DNA of 64,000 nucleotides, from positions 4,402,001 to 4,466,000 of the forward strand of contig OZ241969.1 of assembly GCA_965204165.1 (NCBI GenBank). Reading direction: 5' to 3'. Below the pieces are notes generated by a model. It was not told where the DNA came from. It was given only the letters and a program-made list of their open reading frames with translations, and did no database searches. Origin of the DNA: VYFG01 sp965204165. Its GTDB lineage: Bacteria > Pseudomonadota > Gammaproteobacteria > Arenicellales > Poriferihabitantaceae. Positions 1-8,465 of the stretch are shown here, one piece after another; within the stretch, counting starts at the first letter, position 1, and each line of letters starts with the position of its first letter. The position numbers and the translations under genes were made by a program.

Positions 1-540
1 GGGCCTGTTGAAGCGCCCGATGAAATAGTCCCGGTCGATTTCGAGGCTGGCCGCGACCGCCCTGAGCAGCGCCTTGCCGCAGCGATGGGCGGCGTCCATG
101 TAGTCCAGCAGCACGGGGCGCATTTCCGGCATGAATTCCGGCCAGCGGTTCGGCGGCATGAATTCGTTGCCCGCCAGGAAGTCGGGATTGTCGGCGGCAA
201 AGTCCATGCCCCAGATAAAGCTTTCCTTGAGATCGTCCTTCGCCTGCCCCTCCATTCTCGACGCGCCGAAAGGCAGCAGTCCGCGGTGGTACTCCCGGGC
301 CAGCACCCCGGCCTTCTCGGCTTCTTCCCGGGCGAAGAACTCATGGGCCATGGCGAATGCCCGCCGCATCAGGGATTCATCGATGCAATGGCCGGATACA
401 TAGAAGAATCCGACGGCGGTGGCGGCGCGCCGGATCTGTTCGCCGACGCCCATGAAATCCGGTGCGTCGCCGAACAGCGGCGCGATGTCGATGACAGGAA
501 TTTCCGTGACGTCTATGTTGCGAACCTCAGCATAGGACAT
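1..540 (-). CDS. Isopenicillin-N-synthase-like 2OG-Fe(II) dioxygenase, C-terminus outside window
   Basis: The ATG is at 538-540 and about 180 residues are visible. The N-terminal part has the pattern of the non-haem dioxygenase N-terminal domain: IPVIDIAPLF at residues 14-23, GFFYVSGH at 44-51 and an FFAREE helix near 69. Enzymes of this family use Fe(II), usually with 2-oxoglutarate, to hydroxylate or cyclise small molecules. The iron ligands (HxD...H) lie in the missing C-terminal half, so activity cannot be judged. The gene follows the ABC permease gene on the same strand with only 12 nt between them, so the two are probably co-transcribed and the enzyme may act on the imported compound. 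The substrate is unknown. Confidence 0.85.
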   Translation of the reverse strand, partial: MSYAEVRNIDVTEIPVIDIAPLFGDAPDFMGVGEQIRRAATAVGFFYVSGHCIDESLMRRAFAMAHEFFAREEAEKAGVLAREYHRGLLPFGASRMEGQAKDDLKESFIWGMDFAADNPDFLAGNEFMPPNRWPEFMPEMRPVLLDYMDAAHRCGKALLRAVAASLEIDRDYFIGRFNRP

Positions 541-552
541 GACTGCACCTCG

Positions 553-1401
553 TCATTGTTCGGTCTGGGCGGAACCGCCCAACCGTTCATCCGCGCCCAT
601 CCTGCGCTCGAGACGGCGGACCCCGGCCGAAACGATCAGCACCAGCAGCAGGTACTGGATGGCGACGAACGTGTAGATCTCCAGCGGACGGTACTCGGTG
701 ACCGCCAGCTCGTTGCCCCGGCGCAGCACCTCGGAGACGCCGATCACGGATACCAGCGATGTCATCTTCAGCATGATCACCAACTGGTTGCCGATGGCCG
801 GCAGGGCGCGCCTGAGCGCCTGGGGAAAGATCACGTAACGCATGGTATCCAGGTAGGTCAGCCCGAGCGCATCGGACGTTTCGAACTGGCCCCGTTCGAT
901 GGACTGCACGCCGCCGCGGAAGATTTCCGCCATGAACGCCGACCCGTAGACGGACAGGGCCAGCATGCCGGCGGGATAGGGCGACAGCGTGATATCGATC
1001 ATGATCGGCAGCCCGTAGTACACCCAGAAAATCGACACCAGCGGCGGTATGGAACGGAATACCTCGACATAGACCCGGTAGACGAGCCGGAGCCAGCGAC
1101 CCCGGGCGAGACCGAGCAGGCTCACCAGGAATCCCACCACGTTGGAGATGATGACGCAACAGATTGTCAGGGCGATGGTCCAGGGAATTCCGGACAGCAG
1201 GAAAGCCAGGTTGATCCGTCCCCGCTTCAGCGTCGGGTCGATCACGTACCAGCCCCATTCCTGGGAACTGGCGCAGCCGCCGAGCAGAACCAGGACCGCG
1301 AGAACCAGCAGGATTCTGAGGTGGGCTGTCTGCGCAAACCACCGACCGGACAAGAGCATCAATACCGTTTTGTTATATGGAAAGGGCCTAAGAAACCGCA
1401 C
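553..1401 (-). CDS. Polar amino acid-type ABC transporter permease (HisM/HisQ family)
   Basis: This 282-residue inner-membrane protein has about five hydrophobic segments and the classic EAA loop of binding-protein-dependent permeases (EIFRGGVQSIERG, then DALGL and the IFPQALRRALPAIGNQ stretch) near residues 160-205. It should form the membrane channel for the substrate caught by the solute-binding protein encoded divergently at 2898-3692. An odd feature is an extra hydrophobic N-terminal stretch ending LLGGC, which looks like a lipobox but is more likely an extra membrane helix. A later ATG near 1359 is an alternative start. No ATPase gene of the transporter is in the window; it may lie left of position 1. 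Confidence 0.9.
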   Translation of the reverse strand: MRFLRPFPYNKTVLMLLSGRWFAQTAHLRILLVLAVLVLLGGCASSQEWGWYVIDPTLKRGRINLAFLLSGIPWTIALTICCVIISNVVGFLVSLLGLARGRWLRLVYRVYVEVFRSIPPLVSIFWVYYGLPIMIDITLSPYPAGMLALSVYGSAFMAEIFRGGVQSIERGQFETSDALGLTYLDTMRYVIFPQALRRALPAIGNQLVIMLKMTSLVSVIGVSEVLRRGNELAVTEYRPLEIYTFVAIQYLLLVLIVSAGVRRLERRMGADERLGGSAQTEQ

Positions 1402-1482
1402 GTTATCAAATCATCTTGACCTTGATGACGACTGTGGGTACCGTCGGATTCTAGCGCGATTCCACGGTGCATTGTCCCCGAA

Positions 1483-2826
1483 ATGAACGAAAACCAGCCC
1501 CGGCCTGCAGGGTTCCAGGGATACCACCTGCCCACCCATGGCGAGCCGGATCCGGAACTCACCCATGTCGATCGGGGCACGCCTTGCGGCGAGTACCTGC
1601 GCAGATTCTGGCATCCGGTTGCACTCGCCTCGGAACTCGGCGAACTGCCCGTCACGGTGGAAGTCCTGGGCGAGGCGCTGGTCCTGTTTCGCGACCGCAG
1701 CGGTCGTGTCGGACTGCTGCATCGGCATTGTTCCCACCGCGGCGCCTCGCTGGAATACGGCATCATCGCCGAGCAGGGCATCATCTGCTGCTATCACGGC
1801 TGGCATTACGATACCGACGGCACCCTGATCCGGGCGGGTTCCGAGCCCGCGGACAGTCCCGTCTGCCGGCGCGTGGTTCATGGCGCCTACCCCACCCATG
1901 AACACAACGGCATCATCTTCGCCTACCTGGGCCCGCCGGAATCGAAACCGCCGTTTCCGGTCTTCGACACGGAGAACAGGGTGGATACGGAAGCCGTTCC
2001 GTTTGTCATCACCACGCCCTGCAACTGGCTGCAGGTGTACGAAAACACCCAGGATCCGATTCATGTGCTGCACCTGCACGCCCGCTCCAGCGGCGTGCAG
2101 TTCGGCGCCGCCTCCGGCGTCGACCAGGAAATCGAATACCGCAACACGCCCATCGGCATGATCAACGTGCAGACCCGGCGCGTCGGCGACATGCTCTGGG
2201 TCCGCAGCACCGAATCGATCCTGCCCAACGTCAACCAGACCGGCGCCATCTTCGAAGAGGCGGAGTGCGAGAAGTATTTCCAGCGCAGCGCCATCCTGCG
2301 CTGGATGGTGCCGAGCAGCAATTTCGTCACGCGCACCATCGGCTGGCGCTTTTTCAGCGACGAGCTGGACCCCGATGGCCGGGGAGACCGCCGCCAGGTC
2401 GGGCTCGAGAAGATCGACTTCATCGGCCAGACCGAAGAAGAGCGGCCCTACCAGGAACGCCAGCGGCAACCCGGCGACTACGAGGCCCAGGTATCGCAGC
2501 GGGCCATCGCCGTGCATGCACTGGAACATCACGGCAGCTCCGACGCCGGCGTCATCCGCCTTCGCCACCTGCTCCGCAAGCAGGTCCGCGGCCTGGCCGA
2601 GGATGCCGCGCCCGGCTATCCGCCGGCCGGCCCGGACGGTATCGCCACCTATATCCAGGACAGTGTCGCCCCCTGGCCGGAAAACGCCAATGGCCTGGAT
2701 GAACGTCAGCTGATGCGGCATTCCGGAGACCGCGTGGCCCAGGCAATCATCGAGAGCGCCGAACTCCCCACCGGGCAGCGCAGGCAGCTTGTCCGGGAAG
2801 CATTCGGCACCGCCGGGGCGACCTGA
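1483..2826 (+). CDS. Rieske [2Fe-2S] aromatic-ring-hydroxylating type oxygenase, large subunit
   Basis: The protein has 447 residues, normal for a ring-hydroxylating or demethylating oxygenase alpha subunit. The Rieske cluster motif is visible as C-S-H near residue 84 and C-C-Y-H-G-W near residue 105 (CxH...CxxH). The mononuclear iron motif is NTQDPIHVLHLH near residue 190 (NxxDxxHxxxxH). Such enzymes need a separate reductase, and none is seen nearby. It starts an apparent rightward operon and is divergent from the ABC permease, with about 80 bp between the two starts for promoters. The substrate is unknown; nitrogen-containing substrates are suggested by the creatininase-family and amino-acid-type transport genes around it. 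Confidence 0.9.
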   Translation: MNENQPRPAGFQGYHLPTHGEPDPELTHVDRGTPCGEYLRRFWHPVALASELGELPVTVEVLGEALVLFRDRSGRVGLLHRHCSHRGASLEYGIIAEQGIICCYHGWHYDTDGTLIRAGSEPADSPVCRRVVHGAYPTHEHNGIIFAYLGPPESKPPFPVFDTENRVDTEAVPFVITTPCNWLQVYENTQDPIHVLHLHARSSGVQFGAASGVDQEIEYRNTPIGMINVQTRRVGDMLWVRSTESILPNVNQTGAIFEEAECEKYFQRSAILRWMVPSSNFVTRTIGWRFFSDELDPDGRGDRRQVGLEKIDFIGQTEEERPYQERQRQPGDYEAQVSQRAIAVHALEHHGSSDAGVIRLRHLLRKQVRGLAEDAAPGYPPAGPDGIATYIQDSVAPWPENANGLDERQLMRHSGDRVAQAIIESAELPTGQRRQLVREAFGTAGAT

Positions 2827-2897
2827 CAGACAGTTTCAACCACCAACCAACCGGGTAATATCGCCCGACACCAACCATCACACTAGAGGAACAACCA

Positions 2898-3692
2898 ATG
2901 ATCCCAAGAAAACTCGTGGCCCTGGCGACAGGCCTTGCGGCACTGCTGCTTTCCACGGCAACCCTGGCCCAGGACCAGTCCATCCTGAACAAGGTACTGG
3001 ACAGCGGAACGCTGAGAGTAGGCACCACCGGTGATTTCAATCCGATGTCCTTCAAGGATCCGGAAACCAAGGAATACATGGGCCACCAGATCGACGCCGC
3101 CAAGCAACTGGCTACGGACATGGGCGTGGAAGTGGAATTCGTTCCCACCGACTGGAAGACGCTGATCAACGGCGTGGTGGCCGGCAAGTACGACATCGTC
3201 ATGACCGGCACCTCCATGACGGTTACCCGGGCCAAGGCCGCCGGTTACACCATTCCCTGGGGCCGCACCGGTTACCTGCCGCTGACCCGCGGAGAGATCG
3301 CCGATCGGTTCAAGTCCTGGGACGATATCAACCAGCCTGACGTCACCGTCGGCTACAACCTGGGCACCTCCTTCGCCGACTTCGTCAAGCTGAGACTGCC
3401 CAACGCCAAGGTCAAGGAAGTGGAGTCCCCGGCCCGTGACTGGCAGGAACTCCTGGCCGGTCGGGTGGACGTGACCGTTTCCAGCATCCTGGAGGCCGGC
3501 AAGCTTTCCAGCACCCACGAAACCCTGGCCATTCCATTCCAGAAGGTAGCCAACAGCCTGCCGCTGTCGTTCATCGCGCCACAGTCGGACCACGTCTGGC
3601 TGGGCTTTCTCAACAACTGGATGCGGATCAAGCACGAGGGCGGCTACTTCAAGTCCCTGAACGAGAAATGGGGCATTCAGGGTCAGGACTGA
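2898..3692 (+). CDS. Periplasmic amino acid-type solute-binding protein (SBP family 3)
   Basis: The 264-residue protein opens with a Sec signal peptide (MIPRKLVALATGLAALLLST, cleavage likely after TLAQ), followed by the family 3 binding-protein opening SGTLRVGTTGDFNPMSF. It should bind a small polar solute in the periplasm and hand it to the permease at 553-1401. An AGAGGAAC-like ribosome site lies about 8 nt before the ATG. Family 3 also contains periplasmic dehydratases such as cyclohexadienyl dehydratase, to which the N-terminal part has some resemblance. The permease next door makes transport the better reading. Confidence 0.88.
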   Translation: MIPRKLVALATGLAALLLSTATLAQDQSILNKVLDSGTLRVGTTGDFNPMSFKDPETKEYMGHQIDAAKQLATDMGVEVEFVPTDWKTLINGVVAGKYDIVMTGTSMTVTRAKAAGYTIPWGRTGYLPLTRGEIADRFKSWDDINQPDVTVGYNLGTSFADFVKLRLPNAKVKEVESPARDWQELLAGRVDVTVSSILEAGKLSSTHETLAIPFQKVANSLPLSFIAPQSDHVWLGFLNNWMRIKHEGGYFKSLNEKWGIQGQD

Positions 3693-3706
3693 CCCCGGCT
3701 GGCCTT

Positions 3707-3741
3707 CCCGGTTCGCCCGGATACTGACCAGGCGAACCGGG
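3707..3741 (+). promoter_or_regulatory. Strong intergenic hairpin between binding protein and creatininase genes
   Basis: A perfect 11-bp inverted repeat (CCCGGTTCGCC at 3707-3717 and GGCGAACCGGG at 3731-3741) with a 13-nt loop fills the gap and ends one base before the ATG at 3743. There is no T-run, so it is not a classical terminator. Inference: it protects the 3' end of the binding-protein message or reduces translation of the following gene, as is common after periplasmic binding-protein genes. Confidence 0.6.
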
Positions 3742-3742
3742 G

Positions 3743-4543
3743 ATGCATCTGGCCCATGCCACCTGGCCACAGGTCCGGGATTACCTGGAAGCCCACGATG
3801 GCATCGTCATTCCGCTGGGTTCCACCGAGCAGCATGGGCCTACAGGATACTTCGGAACCGATTCGATCTGCGCCAGGGTCATTGCCGAAAGCGCCGCAGA
3901 GTCGCGTGACGACATCCTGGTGGCGCCGGTGATGTCCTATGCCCCGGCGCAGTTCAACCTGGGATTCGCCGGCAGCATATCGCTGCGCAGCACCACGCTG
4001 ATCGAACTGGTGAAGGATGTCGTGAACTCGCTGGCGACCGGCGGATTCCGCCGGTTCTATTTTCTCAACGGACACGGCGCGAACATCGCGCCCGTGCGCT
4101 GCGCGATCCATGACCTTTATCATGCCGAGAGCACCGGCCAGGGTGCGGCCGGCGGACTCGACTTCCGCCTGCGCAGCTGGTGGGAGCTGCCGGGCGTGGA
4201 CGCCTTGCGCCAGCGAATGTTCGGTGACCGCGAGGGCATCCATGCCACGCCCAGTGAAATCGCCATTACCCTGGCCGCCAGCGAGTCGCGGCCCGCCCGC
4301 GGCGAAGCGTCGTTCAGGGCACTCGACCCCGCGGAAATCCGGGAGCACGCCGGTGACAACCACCAGGACGCCAGGCGTCACAGGGAGGCGTTTCCCGACG
4401 GCTGCGTCGGTTCCGACCCGGCCATGGCGAGCAAGGCGCTGGGGGAGGAAATCCTGGCCGAGGCCGCCAGGGCCCTGCGCAGCGACTACCTGGAGTTCAC
4501 GGCGGCCCCCAGCCAACCATCGGAACGGCCCAACGCGCAGTGA
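3743..4543 (+). CDS. Creatininase-family amidohydrolase
   Basis: This 266-residue protein carries the family metal-site motifs: GSTEQHGP near residues 26-33, FGTDSI near 38, NGHGAN near 109 and the late EGIHATPSE segment near 170. Family members hydrolyse cyclic or linear amides (creatinine, formamidopyrimidines) or act in redox-cofactor maturation. Here the operon context favours a catabolic amidase. Its TGA overlaps the next gene's GTG, so translation is probably coupled. The exact substrate cannot be read from the sequence. Confidence 0.88.
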   Translation: MHLAHATWPQVRDYLEAHDGIVIPLGSTEQHGPTGYFGTDSICARVIAESAAESRDDILVAPVMSYAPAQFNLGFAGSISLRSTTLIELVKDVVNSLATGGFRRFYFLNGHGANIAPVRCAIHDLYHAESTGQGAAGGLDFRLRSWWELPGVDALRQRMFGDREGIHATPSEIAITLAASESRPARGEASFRALDPAEIREHAGDNHQDARRHREAFPDGCVGSDPAMASKALGEEILAEAARALRSDYLEFTAAPSQPSERPNAQ

Positions 4544-5631
4544 TGGCGGCCATGGACAACCTGACCGCCGGTGCGGACAACCTGCTTCTCGACTCCATGG
4601 GCGTCGGCCCGGACCAACGGATGCTCGTGGTGGAGGAACCCGATGACTGTACGCTGTTCGAGAAACGGTTCGCGGACTTCATCGTGCAGCGCGCCGGATT
4701 TCATGGGGTCACGTCGGTGCGGCGGTCCCCGGCACTGATCGCGGATCCGGGGGACTTTCCCCGGGACATTCTGCAGATGATGCAGGAGGTCGACCATACC
4801 CTGTTTCTCAGCCGGCTCGGGGACTACTGCCGATTCACCGACCTCGAGGCGCCCTGCACCAAGACCATCTGCTACGTACGCAGTCTCGACATGCTGGGGT
4901 CCGCGTTTGCGGGGACGTGCAACCGGCTATTTCATGCCCTCCTGGAGCGGTTTGAATCGGAGCTCTTCGCTGCACGGGAGTGGCGCATACGATGCCCGCT
5001 CGGCACGGACATCAGGGGTGGGTTTGCCTGGGATCAGGACAGTGAGGGTGAATTCTCGATGAATCTCTTTCCGGTAACCACATTCCGGCCGGCTCCCTGC
5101 GGCACGGCGGATGGCCGGGTCGCATTGTCGCGCTGGCTCATGCCGGGGGGCGCTCCCAAGGTCGACAATGCGTACCTGATGCTGGACGAGACCATTGTCG
5201 CCGAGGTATCCGACGGCAAGCTCACCGGATTCACCGGCCCCAGCGAATCCGTGCGCGCGGCGAATGACCACTATGACCATGTTGCCGGAACCCTCGGCAT
5301 CAACCGCAACCGGATTCATTCCTGGCATGCGGGGATGAATCCCTTTACCCGGTTTGACGGCGATCTTGCCACGGACAGGGGACTGGCCGAATGGGAAGCC
5401 ATCTCCTTCGCCAGCCCCAGGTATCTTCACATGCACACCTGCGGCGACGTTCCGCCCGGCGAAATCTCCTGGTCGGTGTTCAATCCCACGGTGCAGGTCG
5501 ATGGACAGACATTATGGAAGGACGGCCAGTTCCTCTGGCTGCAGCGTCCGGATATCCGCCCGATGCTGGACGCCGCCCCGGGCGCCCTCGCGCTCCTGGA
5601 GACCAGCGCCGATATCGGCGTCGGCCGGTGA
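4540..5631 (+). CDS. M29 aminopeptidase / NicX-like metal-dependent protein
   Basis: The protein has 363 residues. Its C-terminal third contains SWHAGMNP and RYLHMHTCGDVPPGEISW, which resemble the metal-binding region shared by M29 aminopeptidases and the 2,5-dihydroxypyridine dioxygenase NicX. An N-terminal cap-like region precedes it. In pathways such as nicotinate breakdown NicX opens a hydroxylated N-ring, and a Rieske oxygenase plus amidase nearby makes a ring-opening role plausible; this is inference. A GTG at 4540 overlaps the upstream stop; ATGs at 4543 and 4552 are alternatives. The downstream gene overlaps its stop codon by 4 nt. Confidence 0.65.
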   Translation: MMAAMDNLTAGADNLLLDSMGVGPDQRMLVVEEPDDCTLFEKRFADFIVQRAGFHGVTSVRRSPALIADPGDFPRDILQMMQEVDHTLFLSRLGDYCRFTDLEAPCTKTICYVRSLDMLGSAFAGTCNRLFHALLERFESELFAAREWRIRCPLGTDIRGGFAWDQDSEGEFSMNLFPVTTFRPAPCGTADGRVALSRWLMPGGAPKVDNAYLMLDETIVAEVSDGKLTGFTGPSESVRAANDHYDHVAGTLGINRNRIHSWHAGMNPFTRFDGDLATDRGLAEWEAISFASPRYLHMHTCGDVPPGEISWSVFNPTVQVDGQTLWKDGQFLWLQRPDIRPMLDAAPGALALLETSADIGVGR

Positions 5632-6644
5632 CGGACTGCAGCTACTATCCGCTCGGCGATGTAACGCTCCAGTCCGGCGAGCGCCTGGCTGACGCCAGGC
5701 TCGGCTACAAGACCTACGGCACGCTGAACAAAGGCGGCGACAACGCGGTTCTCCTGCCGACGTTCTACACGGGTACCCACGTGCGCAACGAGGGTTTCTT
5801 CGGCCCCGGGCGCGCGCTGGATCCCGAGCGGCATTTCATCGTCTCCATCAATCTGTTCGGTAACGGGATTTCAACCTCGCCGAGCAATGCCCACCCGGAC
5901 TGCGCCAGTCACCGTTTTCCCCTGGTTACCTTCTTCGACAACGTGGCCTGCCAGCACCGCCTGTTGACCGAGGGACTCGGCGTCGAGCGCCTCGCCCTGG
6001 TGACGGGCTGGTCCATGGGCGGCTGCCAGAGCTACCAGTGGGCTTCCCAGTACCCGGACATGGTGCGCGCCGCGGTGCCGTTTTGCGGGTCCGCCCGGAC
6101 ATCGCCCCACAACAGGGTTTTCCTGGAGGGCGTCAAGGCTGCTCTGCTGGCGGATGCCGAGTTTGCCGACGGCCGATATACCAGGCCACCGGAGCGCGGC
6201 CTTCGCGCCTTCGGCCGGGTCTATGCCGGCTGGGCCTTCTCGCAGACGTTCTTCCGGGAAGGCCTGTTCCGCCAATTGGGATTCGACACCTACGAGGAAC
6301 TCCTGCTGGACTGGGAGGAGGATCACCTGAACTGGGATGCCAACGACCTGCTTGCCATGCTGCATACGTGGCTATGCGGGGACATCAGCGCCAACGACCG
6401 GTATGGCGGCGACTTCGAGCGCGCCCTGGGCGCCATCACGGCCCGGCTCATTACCATTCCCTGCAGCGACGACCTGTATTTCCCGCCCGAGGACAATGCG
6501 CTGGAAGTACGCCATATCCGCGCCGGAGAGATGCGCGTTCACAACTCTCCATGGGGACACTGCTCCGCATCACCGGGAAATGATCCGGGTTTCCAGAGTC
6601 TGCTGGACCAATGCATCAACGAAGTACTGGAACAGACTTCGTGA
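5628..6644 (+). CDS. Alpha/beta hydrolase of the homoserine O-acetyltransferase (MetX) fold
   Basis: The GTG at 5628 was chosen because it overlaps the upstream stop by 4 nt (GTGA) and begins right before the conserved region; the frame is open further upstream. The product has about 338 residues. The nucleophile elbow is GWSMGG, with a catalytic Asp in SDDLYFP and the His in WGHCSASPG. It resembles MetX, but no methionine genes are nearby. Many MetX-like proteins in catabolic clusters are hydrolases or acyltransferases of unknown substrate. It sits in a run of four translationally coupled genes, so it likely handles an intermediate of the same pathway. Confidence 0.82.
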   Translation: MTDCSYYPLGDVTLQSGERLADARLGYKTYGTLNKGGDNAVLLPTFYTGTHVRNEGFFGPGRALDPERHFIVSINLFGNGISTSPSNAHPDCASHRFPLVTFFDNVACQHRLLTEGLGVERLALVTGWSMGGCQSYQWASQYPDMVRAAVPFCGSARTSPHNRVFLEGVKAALLADAEFADGRYTRPPERGLRAFGRVYAGWAFSQTFFREGLFRQLGFDTYEELLLDWEEDHLNWDANDLLAMLHTWLCGDISANDRYGGDFERALGAITARLITIPCSDDLYFPPEDNALEVRHIRAGEMRVHNSPWGHCSASPGNDPGFQSLLDQCINEVLEQTS

Positions 6645-7630
6645 ACACCGTCAATGCCGCCATACTCGGATTCGGCCGCTGGGGCCGGATACTCCACGAC
6701 GCCTCGCTGTCCGCGAGCCGGCTACGGATCAGCCACGTGGTCACCCGATCCCCGGACAAGGTGCGGGATTACTGCACCAAGCATGACCTCGTTCTGGGCG
6801 ACGACTTCGAGCCGGTCCTTAAGGACGACGGCATCGACGCGGTGATCATCGCCACGCCCCATACCCAGCACGCATCGCAGTTGCTGCAATGCGCCCACGC
6901 CGGCAAGCACGTTTACTGCGAAAAGCCCTTCACCCTGACCGGCGACGATGCCGCGAAGGCACTGGACGCCCTCGAATCGGGCGGATGCACCGTGGCCATC
7001 GGCCACAACCGCCGGTTCGCGCCGAATACGCTGGCGTTGCAGGACATGCTGGCCGCGGGGGAACTGGGTGACCCGGTTCACATCGAGGGGGTGTTCAACG
7101 CCAGCATGACCGCGGCGAAGGGACAGTGGCGCGACAGTGTTGACGAGAGTCCTGCCGGCGGAATGACCTCGCTGGGTATTCACGCCCTGGACATGATGAT
7201 CAATCTGATGGGAACGATCAGGGAAGTTCGGGCCACAAGCCGGCGCGTTGCTACAAGCCTGTCCTTCGATGACTGCACCGTGGCGGACTTCCTGTTTGCC
7301 AACAACGCCGGTGGCCGCCTGACCACGCTCACCTCCACCGCCATGCAGTGGCGGATCACCTGGTACGGCACCCGCGGCTGGGCGGAGTTACAGGATCTCG
7401 ACACCCTCATCGTGCAGCCGGTGGAGGGGGAGCGGAAGACAACCCATTATCCCGGCTATGCATACCCCGGCCTGCCGACCATCACTGCTGCGCTGCAGGC
7501 ATTCGCCGGCGAAATCCAGGGCGGCGCAACCTTCCCGGTTTCCCCGGCTCAAATCGCCCATGGAACCGCCACCCTGGAAGCCATCATCCGTTCAGCGGAG
7601 AATCGACAGGCTGCGGCGCCCGGCGTATAG
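6641..7630 (+). CDS. Gfo/Idh/MocA-family NAD(P)-dependent oxidoreductase
   Basis: The GTG at 6641 overlaps the upstream stop by 4 nt, giving about 329 residues. The N-terminal Rossmann motif is ILGFGRWG, the family lysine-proline signature is CEKPFTL near residue 95, and GHNRRFAP follows in the dimerisation domain. These enzymes oxidise or reduce hydroxyl groups of sugars, inositols or related compounds with NAD(P). It is the last gene of the rightward catabolic operon and is convergent with the small coiled-coil gene that ends 14 bp downstream. Confidence 0.88.
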   Translation: MNTVNAAILGFGRWGRILHDASLSASRLRISHVVTRSPDKVRDYCTKHDLVLGDDFEPVLKDDGIDAVIIATPHTQHASQLLQCAHAGKHVYCEKPFTLTGDDAAKALDALESGGCTVAIGHNRRFAPNTLALQDMLAAGELGDPVHIEGVFNASMTAAKGQWRDSVDESPAGGMTSLGIHALDMMINLMGTIREVRATSRRVATSLSFDDCTVADFLFANNAGGRLTTLTSTAMQWRITWYGTRGWAELQDLDTLIVQPVEGERKTTHYPGYAYPGLPTITAALQAFAGEIQGGATFPVSPAQIAHGTATLEAIIRSAENRQAAAPGV

Positions 7631-7643
7631 CCGAATTTCCCTG

Positions 7644-7973
7644 TCAGGGGCGGGAATTCAATATGTCGTCGCAGTCGAAATCCGGACGCTCCGGGTTGCC
7701 CGGCAAGGAGTTCCGGGTATCTTCGAGGTGCCTGCAGATCTCCGCAAGATCCGATCGGACGGCCTCGAGTTCAGAACTGGCGCCCTGCTTGCCCGCCTGG
7801 TAGTCCTCGATGCGCTTGCTGAGCTCCACAATCTCAGATCTGAGGGCCTGGCTATCCGCCACGATCTCATCGATCCGGGCGAGGTATGAGCGTTCCGGGT
7901 AGATGAGCCACACACTCACGACCAGAAGCAGAACCAGCACAAGCACCTTGACGAATTGGGCCGGAAACTTCAT
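7644..7973 (-). CDS. Small membrane-anchored coiled-coil protein, unknown function
   Basis: The ATG at 7973 (MKFPAQFVKV) was preferred over an earlier one at 8015 because it directly precedes a single hydrophobic helix (residues 6-24). This gives about 109 residues. A heptad-rich stretch follows (ARIDEIVADSQALRSEIVEL and onward to residue 90), then a short acidic tail. The pattern is of an inner-membrane anchor with a periplasmic coiled coil. No family is recognised. Confidence 0.55.
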   Translation of the reverse strand: MKFPAQFVKVLVLVLLLVVSVWLIYPERSYLARIDEIVADSQALRSEIVELSKRIEDYQAGKQGASSELEAVRSDLAEICRHLEDTRNSLPGNPERPDFDCDDILNSRP

Positions 7974-8465
7974 TGCCCCGGTCCGCTCCATTCGAGTGGC
8001 TGATCCGCAATGCAATACATCATGGACTGGCCTGCGCGGCCTGTTCTTCAGGGGTTATCGGCTGTTCCGCTGCTGTATCCCCGGGGGATATGGGCGGAGC
8101 CAAAATCAAGGCAATTGCGGCGGGATGTGTCAACAGCACAGGTAAAACGGCTTGTACGCGATCGAGTCAACCAACCTACCATAACATGTCCCCGATTGGA
8201 CCGGCTTGATATTTTTTCTTAAGAACCCCGGGACAGGGAATCTTCTTTGTCTCCAAACCCGGGGATGTCACTGCCCCGGAAGGCGGCATCCCTGCCATTG
8301 ACAATCAGGCGGGGCGGTGCCTGCACCGGCAAGAGATGCCGGAGAACAGGATCCAGTAAATCACATTCAATATGAAGTGGTATATTAGTCAAAAGCGCCA
8401 AAACGCACCGATAGGCGGAAGTGGCAACAACCGGCTGATATTCAGACCCCAGACCCCGTTCAAAG
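7974..8465. other. Intergenic region before the sensor kinase gene
   Basis: About 490 bp with no convincing gene. It must hold the promoters of the divergent small membrane protein and the kinase. An AT-richer stretch lies at about 8205-8225 and another at 8360-8395. No clear operator repeat was found. Confidence 0.5.

Noticed and set aside
5628..6644. MetX for methionine biosynthesis
   Set aside because: The fold matches, but no methionine or homoserine genes are nearby and the gene is translationally coupled to catabolic genes.
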